Translations under genes and position numbers: made by a program
Shown: positions 1 to 8,028 of the stretch, piece by piece
Numbering within the stretch: the stretch's first letter is position 1
Layout: each line of letters starts with the position of its first letter
Notes under the pieces: model-generated
Database searches by the model: none
Told to the model about the DNA's origin: nothing
Seen by the model: the letters and a program-made list of their open reading frames with translations, nothing else
Assembly (NCBI GenBank): GCA_934572335.1
Contig: CAKTKU010000031.1
Span: forward strand, 1-16,084
Direction of reading: 5' to 3'
DNA: 16,084 nt
Origin: an uncultured Oscillospiraceae bacterium
Lineage (GTDB): Bacteria; Bacillota; Clostridia; Oscillospirales; Oscillospiraceae

Positions 1-24
1 CTTTAGGGAGCCACCACAGGAGAT

Positions 25-41
25 AGACCCTTATAGGGTCT
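25..41. repeat. Short inverted repeat (6-bp stem hairpin)
   Basis: AGACCC at 25-30 and GGGTCT at 36-41 form a 6-bp stem with a TTATA loop. It lies directly beside the larger hairpin at 46-70, so the two form a tandem pair beyond the end of the export operon. No gene is visible in bases 1-73. The role is unknown: it could be part of a bidirectional terminator or of an interspersed palindromic repeat. Confidence 0.5.
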
Positions 42-45
42 GTTC

Positions 46-70
46 AAACCACCGGTTCAACCGGTGGTTT
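46..70. terminator. Hairpin after the ABC export operon, possible bidirectional terminator
   Basis: AAACCACCGG (46-55) pairs with CCGGTGGTTT (61-70) in a 10-bp stem with a TTCAA loop. The hairpin begins four bases beyond the stop codon of the last exporter gene, which is read on the minus strand. The T run after the stem is only 3-4 bases on either strand, so it is a weak intrinsic terminator in either direction. It might serve both this operon and an unseen convergent gene to the left. Confidence 0.55.
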
Positions 71-73
71 TGA

Positions 74-2197
74 TTATCCGGTAAAGCTATATTTTATCGT
101 GTCGGCGTAGCGGTAATAGTACACGTCGCCGACGGAGATGCCGGAGAGAATCTCGACATATTCCCCGTCCGACAGCCCCGTCGTGACGTACACGGGATCG
201 GTCAGCTCGTCGCTGCGCTTATCATACCCGGTGTAGACGAACACGCCGGAGGCGTCCTCATTGAGCGCCGCGGCGGGGATTACGACCGGATCATCACGTT
301 CCTCCACTGCACGGCGGACGGAGGCGGTCATGCCAGTGAGCATATCTTCACTGCGGGGGACGCTGACGGTCACGCTGTACTTCGTGCTGCCGCCGTCGTT
401 TTCGCCCGTGGGGTCGATGGCGGTTATCTCGCCCTCGACGCCCTGACCGGGCAGCGCGTCGAACGTCACGCTGACGCTCTGTCCCACCGCGAGGGAGCGG
501 ATGTCCAGCTCGTCCACGGTGACGTCGATCTCCGCCGTATCATACGGCGTGAGCGTGCAGAGGATCGTCTCCTCTACGGTGTAGTCGGCAGCGCTCTCGC
601 TCTGCGCCGCGGCAGAGGCATCCGTGCCGCCTGCCATGCCGCTCATTCCGCCGTACATACCGCCCGCAGCGCTGTCCGCGCCCGGCTGTGTGCCGCCATC
701 AGATGGCGTGTCGCCAGAGCTTTGATAGACGCTCGCGCTCACGAGCGCGCCGTTTTCAAACCGCAGGGCGAGAATGTCGCCCTGCTTTATGCCAAGCGGG
801 TCGGTGCTGCCGGTCTTGCCGGCGAGGTCAGCCGTGCTGACAGTGAGCTCGCCGCCGTCGTAGCTGATGACGAGCGTGTGCGTGCCGTCGCCGTTGTCGG
901 TGACACTACTGACGCGCCCAATGTATTCCGCGCTTGACGTGCCGGGATCAGGCGTTTCTCCGCCTGTGCCGCCGGAGCCGCCGCCAGTCTCGCCATCGTC
1001 TCCGCCGCCCGAAGCCTCATCTTCGGAAGGAGAGACGGGGGAAGCGCTGCCGGTATCGGAGAGCAGGAGCAGTCTTGCTGCGCGCTTATTCTCGGCGGCG
1101 AGGAGCAACCGGGCGGGGGAGTATGCCGCGCCTGTGTACGCCATGGCGGACGCCGTCACAGTGGTGGTACTTGTGCTGCTGTCCGCACTGCCGCCGTCCT
1201 CGGTCACTATATCTTCATTCAGACCGCTCACGCGCCCGGCTATATCGGCATAGACGCCGCCGGTCTCATACGCGGCGAAGAGCGCTTGCAGCTCGTCCTC
1301 CAGCTCGTGCCGACGGGAGAGCAGCGTGGCGTAGCGCCCGGTGTACTCCGTGCCGGTGAGCGTGATGAGGCTGTTCGATGCGCTGACAGGGGCGTTGAGC
1401 GTGACGTTCACGCGCGACACCGTCCCCGCAAAGCCCGTCACGCGAAGCTCACTGTGGATGCAGAGCGTCCCGCTGCCGACGCTTTCGCCATCGAGCAGGA
1501 CCTCCGCCGTGTCGCCGGGGAGCGCCGTCTCGTCCGAGAGTGTCACGGTTGCCGTGCCGTCGGAGACAGCGCTGACCTGCCCGGTCTGCTCCGTCCCGTC
1601 CGGCAGCACCACCGTCACCGCCGCGCCGAGCGGAAGCGCGTCGGTCTCAACGTCAACTGCCATCAACCCGTCGAGCGAGAGGAGCATCAGTGCGCCGTGC
1701 TCGCTCATGGTGTCGGCGGCGTTTTTGCCCGCTTCGGCATATATCGCCTTGACGCGCCCCTCGCGCGGCGCACGGATGGCGGAATCCACCGTGTCATACC
1801 GGCTGGACTGTATCGCGCTGTCGAGCGTTTTTATGAGGTCGTTCACGTCCTCTATCGCGGCGAGGACGGAGGTCTTGTCCACCGTGGCGAGAAGCTGCCC
1901 CGCCTCGACATAATCGCCCTCGCTCACCGCCCAGCCCGTCAGCTCCACCGCACCCGCGAGCGTGACGCTCCGGCTGTCGGAATCGGTGACAGTCCCGCCG
2001 GTGATAAGCTCGCGCGCGACGCTGCCGCGCTCCGCCGTCGCGGAGATGAGCTGCGTTACGACCTCCTCCGTGCTCTCCGGCATTTTGGCGCGCGAGCGCG
2101 GGATGAGCACGAGTGAGAGAATGATGCACACCGCCGTCACGAGCGCCGCGGCGGAGATGATCACCTTTTTCTTTCCGTATTTTTTCAGTATGTTCAC
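74..2197 (-). CDS. Membrane-anchored HlyD/MacA-like adaptor of ABC exporter (adaptor 2, with large insertion)
   Basis: This is a 707-residue periplasmic-adaptor-type protein; in a Gram-positive it would sit outside the membrane, tethered by its N terminus. A basic start and one membrane segment (about residues 10-33) lead into a lipoyl/barrel-sandwich part (about 75-180, with GDYVEAGQLLATVD), a helical stretch around 285-310, and a C-terminal beta-barrel with the usual MTA-type end (about 540-690, with VVIPAAAL). It is a paralogue of the first gene of the same operon. It differs by a roughly 200-residue insertion (about 334-535): Ser/Thr-rich, then Gly/Asp/Glu-rich, then a small beta-like segment (about 424-492), then Gly/Met-rich. 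The start is GTG at 2195-2197, chosen for the GGAGGG about 7 bases upstream; three bases separate it from the permease stop. Substrate unknown. The family call is firm; the role of the insertion is not. Confidence 0.85.
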   Translation of the reverse strand: MNILKKYGKKKVIISAAALVTAVCIILSLVLIPRSRAKMPESTEEVVTQLISATAERGSVARELITGGTVTDSDSRSVTLAGAVELTGWAVSEGDYVEAGQLLATVDKTSVLAAIEDVNDLIKTLDSAIQSSRYDTVDSAIRAPREGRVKAIYAEAGKNAADTMSEHGALMLLSLDGLMAVDVETDALPLGAAVTVVLPDGTEQTGQVSAVSDGTATVTLSDETALPGDTAEVLLDGESVGSGTLCIHSELRVTGFAGTVSRVNVTLNAPVSASNSLITLTGTEYTGRYATLLSRRHELEDELQALFAAYETGGVYADIAGRVSGLNEDIVTEDGGSADSSTSTTTVTASAMAYTGAAYSPARLLLAAENKRAARLLLLSDTGSASPVSPSEDEASGGGDDGETGGGSGGTGGETPDPGTSSAEYIGRVSSVTDNGDGTHTLVISYDGGELTVSTADLAGKTGSTDPLGIKQGDILALRFENGALVSASVYQSSGDTPSDGGTQPGADSAAGGMYGGMSGMAGGTDASAAAQSESAADYTVEETILCTLTPYDTAEIDVTVDELDIRSLAVGQSVSVTFDALPGQGVEGEITAIDPTGENDGGSTKYSVTVSVPRSEDMLTGMTASVRRAVEERDDPVVIPAAALNEDASGVFVYTGYDKRSDELTDPVYVTTGLSDGEYVEILSGISVGDVYYYRYADTIKYSFTG

Positions 2198-2200
2198 CGT

Positions 2201-3403
2201 TTACCCTCCGTAGTGCAGCGCGTCTATCGGCTTCATCTTCGCCGCCTTGTTCGCCGGGTACAGCCCGAAGCCCACGCCGATCGCAAAGCAGAACAGCACT
2301 GCGATCAGCACGACCGTCCCGTTCATTTTGAATGTGATGTCAAGGCTTGATACCACCACGCCTATCACCTGCAAAACTCCCCATGACAGCAGTATTCCGA
2401 TCACGCACCCCAGCATGCACAGCACGACGCTCTCCATGAGAAACTGCTGCAATATCACGCCGCGGGAAGCGCCGATCGCCTTGCGTATGCCGATCTCACG
2501 GGTGCGCTCCGTCACAGTGACGAGCATGATGTTCATTATCCCTATGCCGCCCACGATGAGCGAGATGGCCGCGATGCCGCCGAGGAGTATCGTCAGCACG
2601 GAGGTTATGCTCGCCATCGTGTCCTCCAGTGCGTCCTGCGTCTCGACGGAGAATGCGTCGTCGTCCTGCATGAAGCGCTCATAGAGTATCGCATAGATTG
2701 CGGCGCTCGCCTCGCTCACCGTGCCGTCCGGCTCGGCGGAGACATAGAAGGAATCCACCGTGGACGGCACTTCCGTGCTCAGCCGCACGAGCGAGGTGTA
2801 GGGGATGTACACCGCGAGCGAGCCGCTGCCGAACACCGCCGTGAGCGAGTCGTCATTATCCTCAAGTATGCCGGCGACGGTGTATTTAACACCGTTTATT
2901 GAAAGCTCCTCGCCGATGCAGTCGCGGTAGCCGATAAGCTCCGTCGCGGCGTTCTCGTTGAGCACGCATATGTTCGTCGCGTTGTCCACGTCGGAGGATT
3001 TTATGTACCGCCCCAGCAGTATGTTCAGCCCCTGAATGTCATAGTAGGCCGCCGTCGTGCCGTAAAGCTGCACGGTCTCGCTCGCAGAGCCGTATTTGGC
3101 GACAGCGCTCTCGCTCTGCCACGCGGCGATCTGCCCTATGCCGTCTTTCTGCGTCCACTCGGCGAGGTCGTCCATGCCCACGGGGTAGCCCTTGTCGTCC
3201 GACACGGTCACGGTCAGAAGATTCGTGCCGAGGGAGGAGATGGTGTCCGTCACGGTGCTCGTCGCGCCGTTGACAAGGCTGACGAGTATGACGAGCGCCA
3301 TCACGCCGATGATGATGCCCAGCATCGTCAGAAACGCGCGCATCTTGCTGCCGCCTATGCTCTTGAGCGCCATGCGCAGCGACTGCAATAATGAATCCGC
3401 CAT
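2201..3403 (-). CDS. ABC transporter permease, MacB/FtsX type
   Basis: A 400-residue permease with the MacB layout. It has a cytoplasmic start with a first membrane helix (about residues 22-46) and a large extracytoplasmic MacB-type domain (about 47-265). Three further helices follow (about 270-300, 325-350 and 360-385) in an FtsX domain. The conserved cytoplasmic coupling loop after the second helix is plain: TERTREIGIRKAIGAS. Full-length MacB carries its ATPase in the same chain; here it is a separate upstream gene, as is usual in Gram-positives. The ATG (3401-3403) follows the ATPase stop directly, giving TAAATG, and its GGAGGTG ribosome site lies inside the end of the ATPase gene, so the two are almost certainly translationally coupled. 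Such transporters pump peptides, lipids or antibiotics from the outer membrane leaflet; the substrate here cannot be told. Confidence 0.9.
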   Translation of the reverse strand: MADSLLQSLRMALKSIGGSKMRAFLTMLGIIIGVMALVILVSLVNGATSTVTDTISSLGTNLLTVTVSDDKGYPVGMDDLAEWTQKDGIGQIAAWQSESAVAKYGSASETVQLYGTTAAYYDIQGLNILLGRYIKSSDVDNATNICVLNENAATELIGYRDCIGEELSINGVKYTVAGILEDNDDSLTAVFGSGSLAVYIPYTSLVRLSTEVPSTVDSFYVSAEPDGTVSEASAAIYAILYERFMQDDDAFSVETQDALEDTMASITSVLTILLGGIAAISLIVGGIGIMNIMLVTVTERTREIGIRKAIGASRGVILQQFLMESVVLCMLGCVIGILLSWGVLQVIGVVVSSLDITFKMNGTVVLIAVLFCFAIGVGFGLYPANKAAKMKPIDALHYGG

Positions 3404-4072
3404 TTATCTCACCTCCGTCAGCTTTCCGTCGAGTATATGCACGCTGCGCCCCGCCTGCGCGGCGACAGTGTCGTCGTGCGTGATGAGCACGATGGTGTTG
3501 CCCTGGCGGTGCAGCTCGTGGAATATCTCCATTATTTCTTTAGTGGTCTTTGAATCGAGGTTGCCTGTCGGCTCGTCGGCAAGGATCAGCGACGGGCGCG
3601 TGACTATCGCACGGGCGATCGCAACGCGCTGCTGCTGCCCGCCGGACAGCTCCGTGGGGAAGTGGTTGGCGCGGCGCTCAAGGTCGACGCGGCGCAGTGC
3701 CGCCGCCGCGCGCTCGGCGCGTTCCGCTTTCTTCACTCCTTGGTATATCAGCGGCAGCTCCACATTCTCCTCCGCCGTCAGCTTCGGGATGAGGTTGAAG
3801 CTCTGGAACACGAAGCCTATCTTGCGGTTGCGTATGCGGGCAAGGTCGTTTTCGGAGTAGTCCTCTATGGGCGTTCCGTCCAGCAGGTATTCCCCGCTGT
3901 CCGCGGTGTCCAGACAGCCGATGATATTCATCAGCGTGGACTTGCCGCTGCCGGACGGACCGATTATGCCCACAAATTCTCCCGGCGCGACGTGCAGGCA
4001 CGCATGGTCGAGCGCGTGAACCTCCTCGTCGCCTATGCGGTAGGTCTTTGTAAGGTCGGTTATGCGTATCAT
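3404..4072 (-). CDS. ABC transporter ATP-binding protein, MacB/LolD-like
   Basis: A 222-residue cytoplasmic ATPase that drives the permease encoded next. Visible motifs: Walker A GPSGSGKST (38-46), Q-loop FVFQSFN (87-93), signature LSGGQQQR (142-149), Walker B LILADEPTGNLDS (162-174) and switch His in LITHDD (199). The NLDS sequence after Walker B and the 222-residue length are typical of the MacB/LolD/FtsE group. The start at ATG 4070-4072 gives the normal N terminus (MIRITDLTKTY) and has GAGAGGTG just upstream, overlapping the stop of adaptor 1. All key catalytic residues are present, so it should be active. It forms a complete exporter with the adjacent permease and the two flanking adaptors. 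Confidence 0.95.
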   Translation of the reverse strand: MIRITDLTKTYRIGDEEVHALDHACLHVAPGEFVGIIGPSGSGKSTLMNIIGCLDTADSGEYLLDGTPIEDYSENDLARIRNRKIGFVFQSFNLIPKLTAEENVELPLIYQGVKKAERAERAAAALRRVDLERRANHFPTELSGGQQQRVAIARAIVTRPSLILADEPTGNLDSKTTKEIMEIFHELHRQGNTIVLITHDDTVAAQAGRSVHILDGKLTEVR

Positions 4073-4083
4073 GCCGTCACCTC

Positions 4084-5730
4084 TCAGCCCCTGCCGGGTC
4101 CACCGCCGCCGGGCATTCCACCCCCGCCTCCGCCGGGAAAGTCGCCGGACGGCATCCCGCCGCTGGGCGCGCCGCCGAAGTCACCGCCGGGCATAGCGAA
4201 CGAAAAGCTGTTGTCTTCCTTTTCAATGTAGTACACCGTGTCGCCTTCACTCAGCCCGGAGAGTATCTCGGCGTAGTTGGAGTTTGTTATGCCGACCGTT
4301 ACCTCCACCATGCCGCCGAGTGTGCCGCTCTCCTCATCGCAGGAGGTATACACATAGTACCCGCTTGACGAGCGGCTCACCGCGTCGGCCGGGACGAGCA
4401 GCGCGTTCTCCACGCCCTCTATGCTGATCGTCGCGGAGGCTGACATGCCCGCGAGCATGCCGTCCGCCTTGGGTATGCTGACCTCGGCGGTGTACGTCGT
4501 CACGCCGGAGGAGCTTGTCCCCGCGCGGTCTATGCCCGTCACCGTGCCGGTGAACGTCTCGCCGTCTATCGCGTCCACGCTCACCTCGGCGCTCTGCTCG
4601 ATGCTGACGGAGAGTATCTCCGTCTCGTCCACCGTCACGGACATGGACATGGTGCTGTCCGGGCTGAGGGTGAAGGACTGCTCACTGTCGTCCTCGGTGT
4701 CGGTGGAGGCAGCGCTTTTTGCCTCGTCCGCCGTCACGGCGTTGACGGCGATGACCGTCCCGCCGAACTCGGCGCACAGCGCGCCTTCATTATATATATT
4801 GATGAGTGTTTTCAGCGTGTCCTCAAGCTCACTGCGCTGGGAGAGGAGTTCATTGTACTCCGCGCCTGTCGCGGTGTTGGACAGCGTCATGAGCGTCGCT
4901 CCCGCGCCGACCGCGCTGCCCTCCGTCACAGACACGTAAGCGACAGTGCCGGTGTAGCCCACTACCTTCAGCTCGTCGTGGATATACGCCTCGCCCGTGC
5001 CGAGTTCAGTACCGTCCGCGGAGTATACCGTGACGCTTTCACCGTAGAGGACGGCCGCGTCGTTCACAAGCACTGTGGCGGTGCTGCCGGTGACATCGGA
5101 TACTGTCGCGTCCAGCGCCGTGCCGGAGGACGTCACGGCGGAGAGCGCGTCGCCTGCCGTCAGTCCCGGCGCGTCAATGTCGACCGCCATATACCCGTCG
5201 AGCGAGAGGAGAGCGAGCGCGCCGTATTTGTACATCAGCGCCGCCACATTGTCGCCGGAGGCGGCGTACACCTTCTTCACCCGCCCGGCGACGGACGAGG
5301 AGATATACCCCGTTGTGCTCGTGTTCGCGGCGGAGGCGAGCTTCGTGTCGACAGACGCGATCTCGTCGTTCACGTCGCTCATCGCGGCCAGCACCGTGCC
5401 GAGGTCGACGGAGGCGAGCACGTCTCCTGCCTCAACCTTGTCGCCCGCGCTGACGGTTATATCCGTCAGCTCCACGCCGGAGGGGATGTCCAGCGTCTCC
5501 ACGTCGTCGTCACTCAGCCGCCCGGAGCCGTATACCGAGGTGCTTATGCTGCCGCGCGTGACCGCGGCGGAGCTTATCTCCGTGTCGTTCTGCCGCCCGA
5601 ACTGGCTCGCCACGCGGGAACGGAGCCAGAGCGCCAGCCCCGTCAGCGCCGCAATGGCGATAACGGCGATTATGATGATCTTTTTCAGCTTTTTGGGGCT
5701 GAGCGTTACTTTGCGCCTGTCGTTAGTCAT
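4084..5730 (-). CDS. Membrane-anchored HlyD/MacA-like adaptor of ABC exporter (adaptor 1)
   Basis: First gene of the export operon, 548 residues. A Lys-rich start and one membrane segment (about residues 16-37) anchor it to the outer face of the membrane. A lipoyl-like domain (about 75-180, with GDKVEAGDVLASVD) follows. Then come a helical part near 290-312 and a beta-barrel with an MTA-like end (about 360-500, with LLVPADAV). The last 35 residues are an extraordinary Gly/Pro/Met tail of repeated GGM/GGG-type units, likely disordered. It aligns along most of its length with the fourth gene of the operon, including LLSLDGYMAVD versus LLSLDGLMAVD and a shared stretch around 'SQRSELEDTL'. The start ATG (5728-5730) has AAAGGAGA about 6-7 bases upstream. 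It probably couples the MacB-like pump to the outside or to its substrate. Known adaptors of this kind are multimeric. Confidence 0.88.
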   Translation of the reverse strand: MTNDRRKVTLSPKKLKKIIIIAVIAIAALTGLALWLRSRVASQFGRQNDTEISSAAVTRGSISTSVYGSGRLSDDDVETLDIPSGVELTDITVSAGDKVEAGDVLASVDLGTVLAAMSDVNDEIASVDTKLASAANTSTTGYISSSVAGRVKKVYAASGDNVAALMYKYGALALLSLDGYMAVDIDAPGLTAGDALSAVTSSGTALDATVSDVTGSTATVLVNDAAVLYGESVTVYSADGTELGTGEAYIHDELKVVGYTGTVAYVSVTEGSAVGAGATLMTLSNTATGAEYNELLSQRSELEDTLKTLINIYNEGALCAEFGGTVIAVNAVTADEAKSAASTDTEDDSEQSFTLSPDSTMSMSVTVDETEILSVSIEQSAEVSVDAIDGETFTGTVTGIDRAGTSSSGVTTYTAEVSIPKADGMLAGMSASATISIEGVENALLVPADAVSRSSSGYYVYTSCDEESGTLGGMVEVTVGITNSNYAEILSGLSEGDTVYYIEKEDNSFSFAMPGGDFGGAPSGGMPSGDFPGGGGGGMPGGGGPGRG

Positions 5731-5851
5731 GATGGTCTCCTTTGGGATAGGATATACACCGTATAATATCCGCCCGACCTGAAAACAGGCTTAAAGCAAA
5801 CAAAGGAAAACTATAAATATTCTGTAAACGCCCCGAATTCGCCCCGCAAGC
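5728..5851 (-). promoter_or_regulatory. Divergent intergenic region carrying the ABC operon leader
   Basis: This strip separates the divergent exporter operon and the peptidase operon. The exporter ribosome site is AAAGGAGA read on the minus strand, just before the ATG. I could not settle a convincing minus-strand -35/-10 pair; TTTACA near 5823-5828 and TATTAT near 5765-5770 are single half-matches. A small palindrome CCTG-AAAA-CAGG at 5778-5789 lies within the leader and could be a regulator site or nothing. Confidence 0.35.
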
Positions 5852-5880
5852 TTGATATACCGCCGTGGGTGTGCTATAAT
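5852..5880 (+). promoter_or_regulatory. Sigma-A promoter of the peptidase/LRR operon
   Basis: TTGATA (5852-5857), a 17-base spacer, then TATAAT (5875-5880) with an extended -10 TG at 5872-5873. This is one mismatch from consensus. Transcription would start near 5887, some 50 bases before the aminopeptidase ATG. No terminator is seen between the three genes that follow, so it may serve all of them. Confidence 0.8.
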
Positions 5881-5940
5881 AACATGATAAATTAGGAATA
5901 TTATGTGCTGCGCAATTTTGCGTTTGATAAAGGAGTTGTT

Positions 5941-7176
5941 ATGGACGAGAAAAAGCTTCGCGCGTATGCGCGGCTCATCGCGCGCATGGGCGTCAATGTT
6001 CAGCAGGGGCAGGAGGTCGTTATCCGCTCCGAGCCGGAGCAGACGGATTTTCTTGAAATGCTCATTGATGAGTGCTACCGCGCGGGCGCGGGCAAGGTCA
6101 GCGTCGAGTGGCGCTTTGTCCCGGCGCTGCGGCTGGATATAAAATACCAGAGCGACGAAATGCTCGGCGCGGTCGAGCCGTGGGCGGAGCAGCGCCTGCG
6201 CGAGCGGGCGGAAAAGCTGCCCGCGAACATCTATCTCGATTCCGATGACCCGGACGGGCTCAGCGGCGTGGATCAGGACAAATGGGCGCGCGCCCAGCGT
6301 GAGCGCTTCAAGGTCACAAAGCCGTACAGGGACGCGATGGAGAATAAATATCAGTGGTGCGTCGCGGCGGTGCCGGGCAGAATGTGGGCGCGCAAGGTCT
6401 TTCCGGGACTGAGCGACGACGAAGCCGTCGAGCGCCTGTGGGAGGCTATCCTCCGCTGCTCCCGCGCCGACGGGGACGCTCCCATCGCGGCGTGGCAGGC
6501 GCACAACGCCAACCTCAAGCGCCGCTGCGACTGGCTCAATTCGCTCAAGCTGCGCCGGTTGAAATACCACAGCGCCAGCACCGGGACGGAGCTTTCAATC
6601 GGGCTTATCCCCCAGATGCGCTTTATGGGCGGGGCGGAGGCACTTGGCGGCTCCGGCGCGGAGTTCAACGCTAACATCCCCTCCGAGGAGGTGTTCACAA
6701 CACCCATGCGCGGCGATGTGGAAGGTCTCGCCGTGGCGACGCGCCCGCTCTCTTACCGCGGCGTGCTGATAGAGGACTTCTCCGTCCGCTTTGAAAACGG
6801 ACGTGTCACTGAGGTTCACGCCGGGAAGAACGAGGACGCGCTGCGCCTGATGGTGTCGATGGACGAAGGCGCGTCAATGCTGGGCGAGTGCGCACTCGTG
6901 CCGTATATGAGCCCCATCCGCGAAAGCGGCATACTCTTTTACTCCACGCTTTTCGATGAGAACGCCTCGTGCCATCTCGCGCTTGGCGACGGATATTCCA
7001 GCTGCCTTGAAAACGCCGAAAGCTATACGCCGGAAGCGGCGCGCGCCCTCGGTGTGAACGAATCCATGATCCATGAGGACTTTATGATCGGCTCCGCAGA
7101 TCTTTGCATCACCGGCATCACGGCGGATGGGCGCGAAGTGCCCATTTTCATCAACGGAGACTGGGCGGAGAAATAA
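5941..7176 (+). CDS. M29-family metallo-aminopeptidase (aminopeptidase T/S type)
   Basis: A 411-residue cytoplasmic aminopeptidase that removes N-terminal residues using a two-metal centre. The family's metal-binding residues all appear to be present: Glu250 in NIPSEEVFTTP, Glu316 in GECALVP, His345 and Tyr352 in HLALGDGY, His378 and Asp380 in MIHEDFMIG. As I recall, these positions coincide with the numbering given for aminopeptidase T. Length is normal for M29 (about 400-415). An in-frame upstream start at 5905 is possible, but AAAGGAG sits directly before ATG 5941 and the protein then begins with the usual MDEKKLRAYARL. It is the first gene after the promoter at 5852-5880 and lies 21 bases before the membrane-protein gene. 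Its likely job is peptide turnover; a functional tie to the two downstream genes is not established. Confidence 0.93.
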   Translation: MDEKKLRAYARLIARMGVNVQQGQEVVIRSEPEQTDFLEMLIDECYRAGAGKVSVEWRFVPALRLDIKYQSDEMLGAVEPWAEQRLRERAEKLPANIYLDSDDPDGLSGVDQDKWARAQRERFKVTKPYRDAMENKYQWCVAAVPGRMWARKVFPGLSDDEAVERLWEAILRCSRADGDAPIAAWQAHNANLKRRCDWLNSLKLRRLKYHSASTGTELSIGLIPQMRFMGGAEALGGSGAEFNANIPSEEVFTTPMRGDVEGLAVATRPLSYRGVLIEDFSVRFENGRVTEVHAGKNEDALRLMVSMDEGASMLGECALVPYMSPIRESGILFYSTLFDENASCHLALGDGYSSCLENAESYTPEAARALGVNESMIHEDFMIGSADLCITGITADGREVPIFINGDWAEK

Positions 7177-7197
7177 AGGAAACAGGAGGACGGCATT

Positions 7198-8028
7198 ATG
7201 AAAGAAACAAAAGAGAACGCGCAGCCCAAGCCGCGTGCGAAGTTCTATGTTGAGAAAAACAGCGCGCTCGTGCACGCCGCAGTCATCTTCATGGCGCTCT
7301 CGGCGGTGTTCCGCCTCGTCGGCTGCTGGGGCATGTGGGGCGACCAGTTTTTTGCCGCCTCGCAGATCGGTCTGCCGCTCGTGTGCAATCTGCTGTTCAT
7401 TCTGTTCATCCTGCTGCTCGGCGGGCGGGCGTTCTGGACAACATCGCTGCCCGTGATCCTCGGCGTGGTGTTTTTCATCATCAAGTCGTTCACGTTTGAC
7501 AGCTGGCTGCACACTGTGCTGTGCATCCTGCTCTATATGCTCGTCGCGGTGCTGTATTCGGCGACGGCGTTCGGCATTATCCGCACAAAGTGGCTGCTCG
7601 TGCCGCTGTTCGGTCTGCCGTTTATTTACCATGTCGCGGTGGAGGATGCCGCCGCGCTGCGCGCCGGAACGGTCACGTTTGCCGCCGGTATGCAGGAGGT
7701 CTCCGTGCTGTGCATCATGCTCGCGCTGTTGTTCACGGCGCTCGCCATGAAAAAGCGCAAGACGATCGAGGATGTGGAGCTTCCCAAGATAAAAGACCCG
7801 AAGGTCATCATCCCGGCAAAGCCCGCCGCCGACGCGGCGGCTCCCGCGCCTGAGACAGCGTCTGCGACTGCGGACAGCGCCGCAGATGCTCCCGCGCAGG
7901 AGAGTGCGGCTGCCCCGGCGGAGAGCGCCGTCCCCAATGCAGAGGCTTCTCCCGCTCCCGCGGCGGACAACACGGCGGACGCCCCTGCCGATAATAGCGA
8001 TGAACCCTCATTCGGAGTACATATATGA
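7198..8028 (+). CDS. Six-helix membrane protein with Ala/Pro-rich tail, unknown function
   Basis: I do not recognise the family. The 276-residue protein has a short charged N terminus. About six hydrophobic segments follow (roughly residues 26-45, 57-76, 82-100, 104-126, 131-148 and 163-184), and then a basic stop (KKRKT). A hydrophilic tail from about 200 carries a run rich in Ala, Pro, Ser, Asp and Glu (205-268) that should be disordered. An even number of helices with the positive KKRK after the last one suggests that both ends are cytoplasmic. The start ATG has AGGAGG 7-8 bases upstream. The stop overlaps the start of the next gene in an ATGA, so the two proteins are probably made together and may act together at the membrane. 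Low-complexity tails evolve fast, so homologues should be sought with residues 1-200 only. Confidence 0.75.
   Translation: MKETKENAQPKPRAKFYVEKNSALVHAAVIFMALSAVFRLVGCWGMWGDQFFAASQIGLPLVCNLLFILFILLLGGRAFWTTSLPVILGVVFFIIKSFTFDSWLHTVLCILLYMLVAVLYSATAFGIIRTKWLLVPLFGLPFIYHVAVEDAAALRAGTVTFAAGMQEVSVLCIMLALLFTALAMKKRKTIEDVELPKIKDPKVIIPAKPAADAAAPAPETASATADSAADAPAQESAAAPAESAVPNAEASPAPAADNTADAPADNSDEPSFGVHI

Noticed and set aside
1286..2116. Plus-strand open frame of 276 codons opposite adaptor 2
   Set aside because: Arg/His/Ala-rich composition, no motifs, and the adaptor on the other strand is well supported by family similarity and operon position.
5791..6570. Minus-strand frame of 259 codons across the divergent promoter and aminopeptidase start
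   Set aside because: It crosses a near-consensus plus-strand promoter and the well-supported M29 gene; no product is recognisable.
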